Shown here in pieces: positions 1-12,202 of a stretch of 64,000 bases of DNA. Below the pieces are notes generated by a model. That model made no database searches. It was not told the DNA's origin and worked only from the letters and a program-made list of their open reading frames with translations. The stretch spans positions 14,256,198-14,320,197 of the forward strand of contig NC_087377.1 of NCBI RefSeq assembly GCF_963675165.1. The letters are read 5' to 3'. The stretch comes from Halichondria panicea (Eukaryota > Porifera > Demospongiae > Suberitida > Halichondriidae). The position numbers and the translations under genes are program-made. Each line of letters opens with the position of its first letter. Within the stretch, counting starts at the first letter, position 1.

Positions 1-1551
1 CCTATCATAAATCCTGTTGGCACAATACCTGTCTTACTTTCACGTATCACACCTGGTGCTATGTACTACTTTGAGTTCTCAGTGTTGGTGAATGATACCT
101 TACTGATCACAGAGAGAATTGAGTACATTACAGAATCAGGAGGTACGGGAATGAAATTTTCTTGAGATAATGCCACTTTAATCAGCAAGATCTTGTCTCA
201 TAGACGTGTGCATGCTCATTTTATACTGCACACATGCACCTACAGAATTGTTTCAGTTGGGTGCAAGAGAAGGCGTCATAATTGCCATTGCATCAGTTTT
301 CTTAGGATGCTTTACTGTGCACACTATAATCATATTGTGCTTAAATAGTAAGTATATATATATATACGTTAATTTTTGTCACTCATCAGTATTGGCATAA
401 TAATAATAGTATTATAATAATTATTGCAGAGGGTCATCCTACAGTTTCCAGGTTCATTTCTAACAAACACATTCAATTCTTGATGACACTGATCCTCTTC
501 ATGTTCTTTATTGCGTGTGGAACTCTGTTGACAACCTTTGCGATTAATTCAAATGGTGCGTATTGGACTTGTGCCAACTCTCGTTTGCAATACTTTGTGT
601 GACATTGTTTTTAATACAGATGTGTGTTTATTGAATGAAGAAGTTCCCAACAAATTGCTTGATGCAATGTTAGTACTTTCATGTGTTGGGATAGGAATTC
701 TTCTCCTCTATTGGGTCTTTAGACGATATAAAATATATAGACAGCATACTAAAGGTAACTTAGAGAGAGTAATTAATATTGTATACATCTTTTCATGCAT
801 CTTATTTTGTGTATAGGAACCAAAAACAAGCTTGAAAACACGACGTATGTTCTTCCTATGTAGTACAGTTCATTATATTTTAATATAGGTCTCATTGCGA
901 CTATGCTCTTCATCCGAACACCTCTTCACAAAGAGCTCAATATAACGCTCAAGAGTCACCTGAGGTAATTAAATTGTGTTTCAAATTAAGACAATTTATT
1001 TTGCTATTCAGAAGACACCTGATTCTCAAGAGTGCCAACAATTGCATCCCGAAGGCGTTAATGAAATGGTTCCAATGCCTAAGAAGCCTTCGAATGGCAG
1101 CCAGCTAATGACGACACCTAGTAGGAAATGTCCACCCTCTACACTTCCCAAACAAAGAAAGTTAGGTCAGCATTCCAACACTGTTTTGTACGATGAGGTT
1201 GGTTTAGCGAAAATCAAAGGCAATGTCTCGGATATGACAGAAGTTGAGTTGAAAGCTAACGAGTCTTACGGGCACATAGACAAAAGGTTTTCAACTGCCA
1301 AGAACAACGTGACTGCTTGTCCATTATGTTCAACACCAGCCAGCAAAATCCAGCAAGATTTGTCATTAAGTCATCAGTACAGTGAGATTAAAGCGAAACC
1401 GAAGGGTGAGCATCCTGAGCTGAATGCTATTGAGCAGGAGCAGATAGAGTTGAAGTGTAATCAGTCGTATTGTCAGCTAACAAGTGCTGTGGGTCAGATA
1501 GGAGGATGTGAACCACTGCACGAGTACGACTATATATACGTGGACTCCTAA
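1..1551 (+). CDS. Gene A: three-pass receptor-like protein, 3' part
   Basis: The 5' end lies outside the window. Exons read as join(<1..142, 246..347, 430..555, 620..754, 817..844, 889..964, 1012..1551); all joins are GT-AG and keep frame, giving 382 residues to a TAA. The first exon is the end of an extracellular beta-rich domain. The next three exons each carry one hydrophobic helix (GVIIAIASVFLGCF, FLMTLILFMFFIACG, AMLVLSCVGIGILLLYWVF), so three membrane passes are expected, with the tail inside the cell. The 540-nt last exon encodes a soluble tail with repeated tyrosine motifs: LKANESYGHI, LKCNQSYCQL, QYSEIKAK and YDYIYVDS. Exon sizes of 135 and 76 nt are identical to those of gene C, so the two are close paralogues. 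Tail phosphorylation and SH2 binding are inferred from motif form only. The family is not one I can name. Confidence 0.8.
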
Positions 1552-2993
1552 TAACGAGGGATAAGAACCACTGCACAAGCATATCATAAATGGCTATATA
1601 TACATAATTATAAACGAACGGCACCTATATATAGTAACTATATAGTTCATCACACACAATTTCATAAAGGATTGCAATTAATGTATAGCAAACTGAGTAT
1701 AATTCTGTCATCGTAACATCTGAGTGTATTGCATGTGTGTTATCATAATTATATTTGTTGGGAATAATTAAGCTGCTTAAAATAGTCCCTAGAATTCTTT
1801 AGATGTACAGTACAGTACTATGTTTAGCCAGCATTGTTTGTCCATTGCAGACACTCTCACACATGTACACACACCCTCACACCTTGTCATACGTTCACCA
1901 CACATGAACACGATAACATGTCTAATTGGGTTGGACGCAAGGAAACTGAGGCACCAACGTCCTGCAAAACAAAGATCAAACACATTATGCCCAAGAGAAA
2001 TGTCATGACTCACCATTTCTAGTAGGACTAAATATACTTTTTCAAACGAGCACTATGTGCTGGACTTTGTGCATGCATGGGTTTTTTCAGAGAAGGCTTT
2101 ACCCACTTCCCTGAGTGAAGTGCGGCCTGGGATCGAGGCTAATCACATTATGGCTATAATGCCATTGACCCACTGTGTATTAGTAAAACCAGTAGGCTTT
2201 ACATAGGATTGGCAGTGGGTTTGCCTGTGTTTAGCAATATTTCAATTATTTTGACTCATGTTCAAACTGTTCTATCTCTGCAGGGAAAGGCCACATCAAG
2301 AAACTGAATGGACAGATAGTTTATTTAGCCTTTTCTCTCTTTGTATCTCTCATTTCATAATCCATGAACGTTTTAAATGTATGAATATTGTCATTTTTAA
2401 AATTGCACTATTTCGACGTTTCACCGCTCTCTGTCTGACTGACTAAGTAAGTAAGTGAGTGAGTAAGTAAGTTTCTTGCCCAGCATTTACTCCAAGTACA
2501 GCCATCTCCAGGACATTCTGCACAGGGTTTCCAAACGACTACAACCTGGATTACAAAGCGCTTCTTCAGATTTGCGATTGCTTCCACAAGGCAGATGACC
2601 TCTCAGTCTCTATTTCTCTTACCTAGACAATTCCGCCATCTTTAATGACTCAGCAATTGCGTTGTGGCCAAATAATAGATAGGCGTGGCTAAGAAACCCT
2701 GTGTCTAAAATCAGTGCTGCTTTTCCAGAGCCTGGAGGTGTTGCTTTTCTTCACACTGTTCAGCTCTAGCTCCCTTTCTCTGACAAGCATGCTATATGCA
2801 CTTGCTATATATATCATGCTCTTAAAATGGCTGTCATTTAATACTGATTCACAAATTCAACATAATTATCAAGCAATATTACTATAATTATTAGTCCAGA
2901 GATCATTCGAGAAGATATCTGATTAGTCCTGTCTTCTCTTCTTGAACTTCTGTACTGCCTCTTGACGTTCCACTTGTATTGAAAAAGAAGGGA
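1552..2993. other. Intergenic stretch after gene A
   Basis: No coding exon with convincing splice sites or domain-like composition was found. The region includes short tetranucleotide-like runs (gtaagtaagtgagtgag near 2445-2470). A phrase near 2105 (cttccctgagtgaagtgcgg) recurs in inverted sense near 10595, so some of this is old repeat DNA. Confidence 0.4.
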
Positions 2994-3527
2994 ATCCGAC
3001 TAGAAAAACATTTGCAATGTGAAAAATTGCTAGGATTGGCCAGGGGAACCACAAAAAAGCGTGGAAACAAGAAATCCGACGAGAGCATAACTCCAATCCG
3101 TTACAACGTCATGAACATGTACAATACATAGTATATAGACTGTGTTCCAGATCCATCTCTACCAGCTTCCATCCACCACATCATTCCATGCAAGTCACCA
3201 GTACGGTCCGTGCATGTTACTACGCATGGATGGACTGTGTGTACCTGTGCTCAATACTGCATGTATTAGGAACATCAATTCATCACAAATCATCATGATT
3301 ATATGCGCACATTCCAAAATGGATGTATAATAAAAGGATTGGTCATCACCCCACCAGTAAAAATTGCGTATTTATATTATAATTAGGAAAACAACCAGTA
3401 CATGTGATTGACGTTGTAACGGATTGGAGTTAGCTCTCGTCGGATTTCTTGTTTCCACGCTTTTTTGTGGTTCCCCTGGCCAATCCTATAGCAATTTTTC
3501 ACATTGCAAATGTTTTTCTAGTCGGAT
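2994..3527. repeat. Fold-back element with about 118-bp inverted arms
   Basis: Left arm 2994-3111 and right arm 3409-3527 are near-perfect reverse complements. The outer ends read atccgactagaaaaacattt and the complement of it. About 300 bp of unrelated sequence lies between them. This is the layout of a non-autonomous DNA transposon (MITE) or fold-back element. No protein is encoded. Confidence 0.8.
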
Positions 3528-3984
3528 ATAATATAGCATTAGGCCTTGGTTAAATATCTGTAGAGTTGGACTCTCAGTACTATATACATAAATAAGAGAG
3601 ATATTCAAGCGCAAGTTGAGACCTTTCATAAGTATATCAGTCAGTCCACTCACACAATGCATGTGTATAGCTAGGGTCCTGCTATTTTCATTCTGCTGAG
3701 GTCACTTCTGCCCTTAGGTATGCACACGTACTAGGACACATGAGCTTGCATGCTTGAGACCATTCATATTGCAAGAACGTTCGGAATAGACTCAGGAACT
3801 GGTGATGTTGAAAACATCGAAGTGCACCAGTTTTTTAGTTTATCACCTGCAATGACTCAATTGCATGTTATATATAAGAGCCTCCCTCATTCAACTGCCT
3901 GGTAAAGATTCCCTCCATTACAGAGAGATTGACTCGGATCTCATCGGCAAGGCTATTTCACACCCCTTCCCTTTGAAATATGAG
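3528..3984. other. Intergenic stretch between fold-back and pseudogene
   Basis: AT-rich sequence without a supported exon or repeat structure that I could identify. Confidence 0.3.
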
Positions 3985-4390
3985 ACAGTGGGCATTCAAA
4001 TCTCAATCATCACACTGATTCTCCTGCATGGTCGGCATCCTGTTTATTTGATGTGGCACTCTGTTGACAACCTTTGTGTATAATGGTATATTGAATTGGT
4101 ATACCAACTTACATGTTTTCTTTTCATATAGATGTGTGTTTCACAAACTAACAAGTTCCCAACAGCTTGATGCACTGTGTTATTAACTTCGTATAGCATC
4201 TTAATGGGTCTCAGTGGGATACAAAGTTTATAAAAACAGCTAGAGTAAACAAAAGGTAAGTAAACCATTTACATTGGAAGGTTGTTTATCTGTTGATTGT
4301 GTGACATGCAATAGGTCTGGTTGCGATATAACAATCGTCAGAACAGCAAATCACAGAAATGTAATATCCAAGAATCGTCAGAGGTTTTTG
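3985..4390 (+). pseudogene. Decayed copy of gene A membrane exons
   Basis: Three blocks align with gene A in order and spacing. The block at 3990-4085 matches 470-545 (shared ctctgttgacaacctttg). The block at 4119-4260 matches 605-760 (shared agatgtgtgttt, aagttcccaaca and a donor at the end). The block at 4310-4390 matches 885-965 (shared aataggtct and ttgcgatat/ttgcgacta). Stops and indels break every reading frame, so this is a duplicated relic of the three-pass receptor family and not a working gene. It shows that a tandem duplicate once lay directly downstream of gene A. Confidence 0.75.
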
Positions 4391-5824
4391 CCTTAGCCAT
4401 GAAGATTGTGTTTACAGTGTCGAGGATACAAAGAAATGCATTAATGTGTACCAGGCCATGAATTTTTATAATTTAATTATAGCCTCCGACTTTAACCATT
4501 AATTTTACCAGCTGAATGATTGTGAAAAAACTTCAATCTCTGCATACTACCTCGTCCGATTCATGTGCAGATTTCTACAACAAGCAGCCCCTGATAAAAT
4601 TAATTATGCTATCTTCTCCCATTATTCTATTCTTGAAAAATGTGCCTATTATTCTCGGAATAAAAAATCTGCATAAAAAATATGTGTGACATAATAATTA
4701 TAGACAAAATTAAGACCAAGACATAAACACAGCACACAACTGACACATGCACGACATAATTTTCTCTAATTATCTTTGCTGACTTGTAATTCACCTTTTT
4801 GCAATGAAAACGTCGTTATACATGCAATGATCTTTACCAAAAGTGGACATTGATGCCTTTATATACACATAATTATTCCGATCATAATTTGTCAGGGCCT
4901 AGCTGTCACCCACTGACCTCAATTTTCAGGTCCCTTTTTCCTATTGGTAACCCAATCCCACCACATGTCATCCAACACCCTAGTAAAATCCCTCCCCTTT
5001 TCATAATGACCGGAATGTGCAGGGATTCTTGATATTTTCGGCAGCCTCAGAGTATTCTTGAAGCAGCTGCATGATGACACGTATATATCAGGACATGGGA
5101 GATCGAACCCCAGTTAAGGAGGGCTTTTGCGCCCTCTTAAAATTCCTCCATACACGTTTGGGCAAGAGGACGCGCCAAAACGCGGGAGAATAATTACACT
5201 TCACTACACGTGGTGATTTTAGCAATTAACTTTGTGCACTCTCTGCATGTGCCACATCAGATGGACGCAGTGCAGACCACGCATGTTTGACTATCGAGTC
5301 AATGGGGTTAATTAAGGCCATCAAACAGACGTGGCACACAGGATGACTTTATGGGAAACTTGAAGAGGTAATACTATAATTATATCACGTACACACCAGA
5401 ACTCCGTCAATTTCCATTCAAGAGTATATAAAGCTGGATAATGTTGAGTTGTATAATTATGTATTCGCATTGATAGAAACATTGCAGCTATAAGGGTGTA
5501 CTGATTGTAAATTCAGTATACTTGTGACACAATGTACTGTGTGCATGTACGTGATACCACTTCACTATTATTAGTGCATGTTTGTCATAATAATAATATC
5601 TCAACTTATCTACACTTTGCTATTGAGACTAGTGATCAATTTAAAAGTACGCAGTAATTATGATAATCAATTACGTTACATTGATTGTATGCATGAGTGC
5701 AAGAAGGGTTGTATAATTGGAAGTGTGATATACACATACTGTTACAAAATATCCGATAAGGTTCAACGTTGTGATACTGCACTAAACTGACATGCTTGCA
5801 TGTGCTAGATCTAAATGGGAGACT
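4391..5824. other. Intergenic stretch before gene B
   Basis: No supported gene. Around 4600-4670 there are fragments of the 'cctattattc' repeat family that is intact at 30465-30868. Small open frames at 4850 and 5578 lack splice context or protein-like features. Confidence 0.4.
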
Positions 5825-7360
5825 CTATTTGCAAGATTGAAGCAGTTCATTGTCAATGTAATCGTACTCCACTTTATCCTCTGGGTCAGTGGATACTCTT
5901 GCCAAACCATACGACTGATTCGCTTCCATGTTCATCTTGCCTCTTCTAGCTCCACTTCTTTTCAAAATTCCCACTTTATCGTAAGATAGGTTAGCTTTTA
6001 ATCTCATTTCTTCATCTGGTCGGGAACGTTCTTTCTTTGGCTTTCCATAAGACTCGTTAGGAATTGGTTCCTTTGAACTTACACTCGACTTTGTATAAAC
6101 ACTACTGCCTATTATTGGATCATCGGCTTCACAATAAGAGTGAGTCAGGTCTTCATTTTGCTGTGCTGTTTCTGGATTCGAATAGATAACCTCCCGATAA
6201 ATTTCCCTTGATTCTTGTATTCGTATCTCCGGTGCATCCTCTCTCGGTTGCACTCCAGACTCAGTTTCGCTTTTCAATTTTATGATGAGTAATTTTTTCA
6301 GCACAATATAGTATGTACCAACTCCCGTGACGAAACCGAGTACCAAAGAGAATATGAATACAACAACAGTAGTTGCTACGGTCACTCCGATAGATATACC
6401 ATTGGAACTGCTGTGTGTCACTGAAATTACAGCTGATGTAAAGGCTCATGCATTAATAGAACTCACCTATAAAAATATTATGTAGGACAGGATCACTTCT
6501 CCCCACGTCGTTGATAGCTTGGAGCTCCAACACGTAGTTACCATCTCTGGAAAGCGGGACAGTGAATGTGACGCTGCACACCATTGTACAGGTACCACTA
6601 TTAGTAGTTGAGATGTGATGATAATCATTCCCAGTTAGGGTGGCCTCATAGCGTATTTGTCGTCTAGAAGCAGGGCATGCCACAACCTGTGATTGACAAT
6701 CATGCATGGATCAGATAAGGTATAAATGTATAGCCCCTGGCCCAGTATTGCATGGTAAAAATGGTATGGCTTACTGGTGGTTCCCATGAAACTGTCAGCA
6801 TAACAGAAGCAGAAGATTTAAAGGATTTGACAATATTGATTTATTGAGGGTCTTCTGATAATGCCTGTTGCCTTACCTGAACATCAATTGTGATTGTCTG
6901 GTGCGTTACCGGATTGCCGCATCTGATTTCATTAATATGCTGCTCCTCAAGCTCTGAGATGTTGAGGGTAAGAGTTGAAGAAAAGTTTCCGAAATTCCGT
7001 TGATCACTCTGCAAAACTGAGCTCAACTCAACAGAAATAAAGGCTGGATTTGATACAGTTTGAGTAGAAATCATACTGTCAGGATAGAATGAATGAATTT
7101 CTTCTTTAGTGACATTGTAACTCCAACGCAAACTAGTGAGATCCACTCCCTCACAAAACAGTCTGACAGTTCCAGGACAGTGTTCACCAACCAGATTCAC
7201 TCCTCCCTCTACAGTCAGAGAAACACCTGCAACATGACTACATGCACTCAATGTTGCATAGCAAATCATGAAAACATGCAGGGATCTTACTAATTGCTCC
7301 GCTTTGTCCAACAGTGAAACACAGTAAGACAACACTCATTACCAAGTGAAATACTGCCAT
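5825..7360 (-). CDS. Gene B: single-pass Ig/FN3 receptor-like protein, in-frame stop
   Basis: Exons complement(5825..6420, 6467..6686, 6775..7226, 7291..7360) splice in frame. The start at 7360 was chosen because the 23 residues before the first intron form a signal peptide (MAVFHLVMSVVLLCFTVG). Next comes an Ig-like domain (VSLTVEGGVNLVGEHCPGT, FCEGVDLTSLRWSYN, later IRCGNP). An FN3 domain follows, split by a phase-0 intron after SWEPP. Then comes one membrane helix (VATTVVVFIFSLVLGFV) and a tail with IYREVIYSN, NESYGKP, LKANLSYDKV, MEANQSYGLA and VEYDYIDNE. A TAA at 6841-6843 interrupts exon 2 between SEDPQ and INIVKSF. An alternative donor at 6877/6876 (CAG|GTAAGG) would skip the stop and 34 codons in frame. 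The product may therefore be a truncated secreted form, an alternatively spliced receptor or a young pseudogene. Confidence 0.8.
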
Positions 7361-8052
7361 CCTATTAATATAATAGCTACTTGCAATTGAGGCAGAACAA
7401 TAATGGCTATTACTATGATTCTCCCAAATTATTTTACTAAAAACAAATATACATCACTATAGTGCAGTCTCTCATACTTCAATTCACATGTTGATGTGGA
7501 CTAGATCTATTTGAATACAATGTTATCAGTTGCACAACATTGCTTTCTATGTACCTGGTTATAGTGTTCAGTTAACTTTATATTTCATAATCAGGATCAC
7601 CTGGAGAGTAGGTCTTACGTTAGCTTGCCCTTCAGATTCCAGTAGATAAAGTATAAGCCCTGATAAATAATGCTCGGAATAATCTGGAATGTAATAGCAT
7701 GAATAGTATAAATTTGTCCTCTTTCTTCCTACAGTGGATTGCAACCTTTCTCTTGTGAGATTTGATGCTTGAGGCAAGGCTTGCATATGAGCATGAGGAG
7801 CTTTGAAGACTTCAAATTAGATGATCTTGCTGTTATAGTATTTAGAGCATTCTGCACATGCGCAATAGTGTTTTGCGGTTAATTTTGCCTATTATTCAAG
7901 ATGCTGCCTATTATTCAAAATATTATTCAAGTGTATAATTAGCTCAGGCCTAGCATTGAGCGTGAACAAAAACTTAGCCAACAAGTTCGCTTGAATGAAA
8001 TCCATCGCTAAACGAAAAGGCACCCAAAAAACCTGATAATCGAGTAGTAATC
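7361..8052. other. Upstream region of gene B with repeat fragments
   Basis: This should contain the gene B promoter, but I see no clear element. Fragments of the 'cctattattcaa' repeat family lie at 7885-7930. Confidence 0.35.
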
Positions 8053-8467
8053 TATGAGGTGCCGTTTGTGTCAAAACTATGTAAAAGTGAGACATATATA
8101 TATGTCCATGGGTATTTATAAATGTCCATGGATATTTATATATATCCACAGGTATTTATAAATACCCATGGACATATAATAAATACCCATGGACATTTAT
8201 AAATACCCATGGACATTTATATATACCCATGGACATTTATATATACCCATGGACATTTATATATACCCATTGGACATATATAAATACCCATGGACATATA
8301 TAAATGTCTATGGGTATTTATAAATACCTGTGGACATTTATAAATGTCTACGGGTATTTATAAATACCCGTGGATATATATAAATACCCATGGACATTTA
8401 TAAATACCCATGGACATATTATATATGTCTCACTTTTACATAGTTTTGACACAAACGGCACCTCATA
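8053..8467. repeat. Fold-back element with internal 'cccatggacat' repeats
   Basis: Terminal inverted repeats of roughly 55 bp start tatgaggtgccgtttgtgtc at 8053 and end with the exact complement at 8467. The interior (about 8100-8420) is many tandem copies, in both orientations, of a roughly 22-26-bp unit made of taaatacccatggacat and an AT spacer. Because ccatgg is itself palindromic, the whole element could fold into many alternative cruciforms. Confidence 0.9.
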
Positions 8468-9049
8468 CCTTTGAAGTATTACTCAATAAACATTATGATA
8501 ACAGTAATAAGTATAACACACACCATTTCCTCTACATCCTTGGATGAGTCCATGCCATATGAACCTCTCATTGATACGATGCAGGTTCTTTTGATTCCCA
8601 TGTGACCAACTGTTGGTTCGATACGTGATGCTTGAAGAATTCTTAGTTGTTCACTCCGATCTCTTATATATCTCACCTCAACTGTACTCTGTGCATAAAG
8701 TAGATACACGTGCATTGAAACATTCTAATTTACCTTCTTTACTTTCTTCAATTAGAATAGGTCTCCATTCTCTACAGCAAATTTCTTGGCCTTTCTTCTA
8801 ACTGATCTCTTCTTGTCTGCACTTGCTTCCACTGGATACCTGACTTCATTTATGTAATTATATACTGCATCAAGCAGGTTGTCTTCAGCACTCATACTCT
8901 GTGCTTCTGATTCTGAACACTCTGCAGCTGCAATATCTTCCATCTTGGTCCAATGGGCTTCAGCAATCTTACTCTGTCAATCTGTGCTTCTTATTCTGAC
9001 TGTATATACCTAGCACTCTGCAGCTGCATTATCTTCATCTCTTTGGCTA
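8468..9049. other. Short intergenic stretch
   Basis: Contains small open frames on the minus strand (8752-8943, acidic N-terminus) without a splice partner or known motif. Nothing further can be supported. Confidence 0.3.
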
Positions 9050-10390
9050 CACAGATCAAGTGTGGCGGACCATTTTTGGCGCATGCGGACAAACTTTGTG
9101 AATGAAAAAGCGAAGGTATGGTGTGAAGAAATTGTGAAGCTTTTAGAAATTGCCGATAGTCAACTACATGCTGTCTACGCCTCAATGACACATGGATTCA
9201 CCAGCAAATGGGCGTACCTCACTAGAACAAGTCCAAACATATCATGCTTTTAAACCCCCTAGAGCAAACCATTAGGTGTCGCCTAATCCCAAAACTCACT
9301 GGAAGAGAAGCCCCCAACGACACAGAAAGACAATTGTTCGCATTACCAACAAGACTTGGTGGGTTAAACCTCCCTGACCCTGCCGCAACAGCCGGAGAAC
9401 AGTTTATTATGTCTAAGTCAATTACAAAACTCCTTGTGGATCTTATAGTAGCAAAGAACATCACGTACCCGTACGACACTCTTGTGGAACAAATGGAGGA
9501 AAAAATAAGTGTCAGAGAGAAAAGAGGTGAACATGCAAAACAATCTGCAATTATGGTTAGAGATTCCCTGCCTTAACCTCAACAACTAGCGATGGACCTT
9601 GGGAGCGAGAAAGGTGCCTCAAGCTGGCTATCTGCTTTACCATTGGAAGAGCACAAATTTACCCTACACAAAACTGCCTTTCGTGACGCAATAGCCCTGA
9701 GGTATGGTTGGCCCCCAGCAAACACACCATCCCACTGTGTTTGTGGACAGACGTTCTCCATTCAACACGCTCTCTCATGCCCCAGAGGAGGCTACCCCAG
9801 TATAAGGCACAATGAACTGAGAGACATCACTGCCTCTCTGCTGAAAGAAACCTGCCACTGTGTCGCAACAGAACCTACCCTACAACCAGTGACAAGTGAA
9901 ACCTTTGAAGGCGCCTCAACAAATAAACAGGATGGTGCCCGCCTTGACGTGGTGGTGGACGGATTCTGGGGAAGTACCTTTGAAACTTGAGAACGTACCT
10001 AGATGTGAGGGTATATTCAACCCCCTGGCCCCCTCTAACCAAAAGCGCTCCATGTCCGCCACATACAGGAGCCACGAAAAAGAAAAGAAAAGGCAATACG
10101 AACAAAGAGTCCGTGAGATAGAACACTCCTCATTCTCCCCCCTCGTGTTTTCGTTGACCGGAGGACTGGCCCCAATCGCAACCACTTTCTATAAAAGACT
10201 TGCCTCCCAATTATCAGAAAAGTGGAAACAACCCTATGGCCCCACGATGCGCTGGCTGAGATGCCGTATCTCCTTCTCCCTATTGAGATCATGCATCATG
10301 TGAGCAAGGTCATCCGCAAACAGCTTCAACGACCAGCTCGCAGCAACGATAGACCTGACAATTGCTGACACCAACCTTAACTAACTCCTC
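9050..10390 (+). mobile_element. Decayed retroelement: post-RT region, zinc finger, nuclease-like domain
   Basis: Frames at 9062-9253, 9244-9576, 9592-9990 and 9896-10303 together give the C-terminal half of the same retroelement that is better preserved at 26550-28620. Shared blocks are KLTGREAPNDTER and LGGLNLPDPAA, then KGASSWLSALPLEEHKFTLH. A finger C-x-C-x7-H-x3-C at about 9737-9779 (CVCGQTFSIQHALSC) is followed by SIRHNELRD. Next comes GARLDVVVDGFWG with DVRVFNPLAPSN. A finger followed by an RH-x-D and a D...DVRV pattern resembles the zinc finger plus restriction-like endonuclease order of R2/NeSL-type non-LTR elements; that is inference. The reverse transcriptase core is absent, and frameshifts and a stop near 9574 make it inactive. 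Confidence 0.75.
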
Positions 10391-11159
10391 AAATCATTAT
10401 CAACTAATCAAGGTGGCAAGGTTAATATGGGAATGAACTGGAGCCAAGTACTGAGCTGCAAATCGCCCAAATGTAGAAGTACACAATGGGTTGTTACTGT
10501 GACTGTCTGTGGGCTTTATTCAGCAACAGAACAGTGGCAGCAACAGCTGTAGTTTATTTGCTATTGCCGCTGCATACCTAGCCTCGATCCCGCACTTCAC
10601 TCAGGGAAGTGGAATGAAGGCCAGTGAAGGAGGCTACTGCATACCACGAATTGCAAGGAGACAATTATTTGGATCACATCATCCCAAAATGAGGCACCAC
10701 CTTGTACGTTGTTTTGATGAAGAAGATTTTTGAAGTGAGTAGCCATGCACAAGAGATTTTCCAGCATTGTAATTACTATAATTATACTGCCCTTGTCTCC
10801 ACCCTGACTCTTACGATGAAATGATACAGTGTGATACGTGCAACTTGTGGTATCATTATACGTATTAAAGTATCTCCACTTGCAGAATATAATAGCTATA
10901 GCTAGTTGTAGATCTAAATAGAATTAATTTTAGGCTGCTTTCGTTATCTTCCACTGCTGTTTTTGTTTTTCATAATAATTATTTGCACTGTATTGTTTTT
11001 GTTTTTCGTGCACTGTAAAAAAAAATTATCACTTGTAACAGGTCTCTCACAGATATATAACAGTCTTGAACTTGATTGTGTGTATATAGTGCAGTCTTTT
11101 GAGGTCTGGATGTACTTAGTAGCCCTCGACCTCCGCTGAAATCTCTCAAAGTTAAATTT
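10391..11159. other. Intergenic stretch
   Basis: No supported coding exon. At 10570-10620 there is a short segment (agcctcgatcccgcacttca) that recurs inverted near 2100, a small dispersed repeat. T-rich tracts lie at 10955-11025. Confidence 0.35.
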
Positions 11160-11325
11160 AAGGGGGAGTCATTTTTTCCAGGGGGAAGTCATTCGTGACT
11201 AGGAGTCAATGACTGCCGGGGGAGTCATTTATTCCTAGGCATGAGTGACCGGGGGTCAGTGCACTGGTAACTATAGGTATATAGGACTGAGTGACCGGGA
11301 GTCATTATTTGGGGGAGTCACTCGC
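11160..11325. repeat. Minisatellite-like 'gggggagtcatt' repeats
   Basis: At least six diverged copies of a G-run followed by agtcatt/agtgac occur in about 165 bp, in a sequence far richer in G than its surroundings. No reading frame is implied. Confidence 0.6.
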
Positions 11326-11369
11326 GCCTATGACAACGGTATATACCATTGCTGTATTCTAGAAGAGAA

Positions 11370-11439
11370 AATTGGAGGAACAAAGAAAGAAAGAAGGAAA
11401 CTTTGTCTCTTCCTTCTTTCTTTCTTTGTTCCTCCAATT
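11370..11439. repeat. 29-bp arm hairpin (purine/pyrimidine)
   Basis: Arms 11370-11398 (aattggaggaacaaagaaag and on) and 11411-11439 are perfect complements around a 12-nt loop. The arms are almost pure purine and pure pyrimidine. No element ends or target duplications are obvious. Confidence 0.8.
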
Positions 11440-12202
11440 AGTCCCGTATTTGAACTATGCCAAAGAACAGAAAAGGAGAGGCTGCGAAGGAGGCTAGCAG
11501 CTGTATTCACAACTATATGTTGATAATATCTCAGCAAGTTTAGACTAGATATCTAGTGTGAACAGCTTGCGTAAAAATTCAAAGATAGCTCATTCTGAAT
11601 AGTCTCTGTGGTTGGTGGAACTCATGGCTGCATATCTCCAGATGTGAAAGGAACCAGTGACTCAGTGCCTAAACCGGTATCAACTGACTAGTGCATCTGA
11701 TGCATGTGCATGCTTAGCAGCAAGCTAGAAGGCTTGAAGTCATTCATAATGTGTTCTATGCTATTGCCAAGTTGTGTATTTATGTTAAAGTTTGTGTATA
11801 TTAAACTGCTTTGCAAATACCATTCTGGCATTCATTTGTATGGCATTTACCTTGACTCGATATGTTGTTATTCAGTTAATTGTTCACCAATTTTTAGCTT
11901 GCTACGTCGATGGTGAACAGCTTTCTCAAAAATTCGCAATCATTTAACACAACTTTATGCTTGTTTGACCCAAATTTAAAGTGTTTATCGTATATTAAAC
12001 TGTCTTCTTATTACACATTTCAACTTAGATATATATAGCTCTATTTTTATCAGAAACAAAGTAAAACTGTTAAAATTCTCATTAATATATTCATGAGGCA
12101 ACTTGTAGCACTTCCTGTCTTACAACATTTGGGGTCTTAGGGCAGACTGTTTAATTTTTACCAATCAAGGAAGAAAGGAGGACTGAGTCTGAGAAGAACA
12201 TT
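11440..12202. other. Upstream region of gene C
   Basis: No coding exon supported. It should hold the gene C promoter, but no defined motif can be assigned. Confidence 0.3.

Noticed and set aside
1427-1624. Minus-strand open frame over the gene A tail exon
   Set aside because: It is the shadow of a well-supported plus-strand exon with conserved tyrosine motifs; no signal or splice context of its own.
7093-7293. Plus-strand open frame across gene B exon 2
   Set aside because: Antisense of the Ig-like domain; composition and start are unconvincing.
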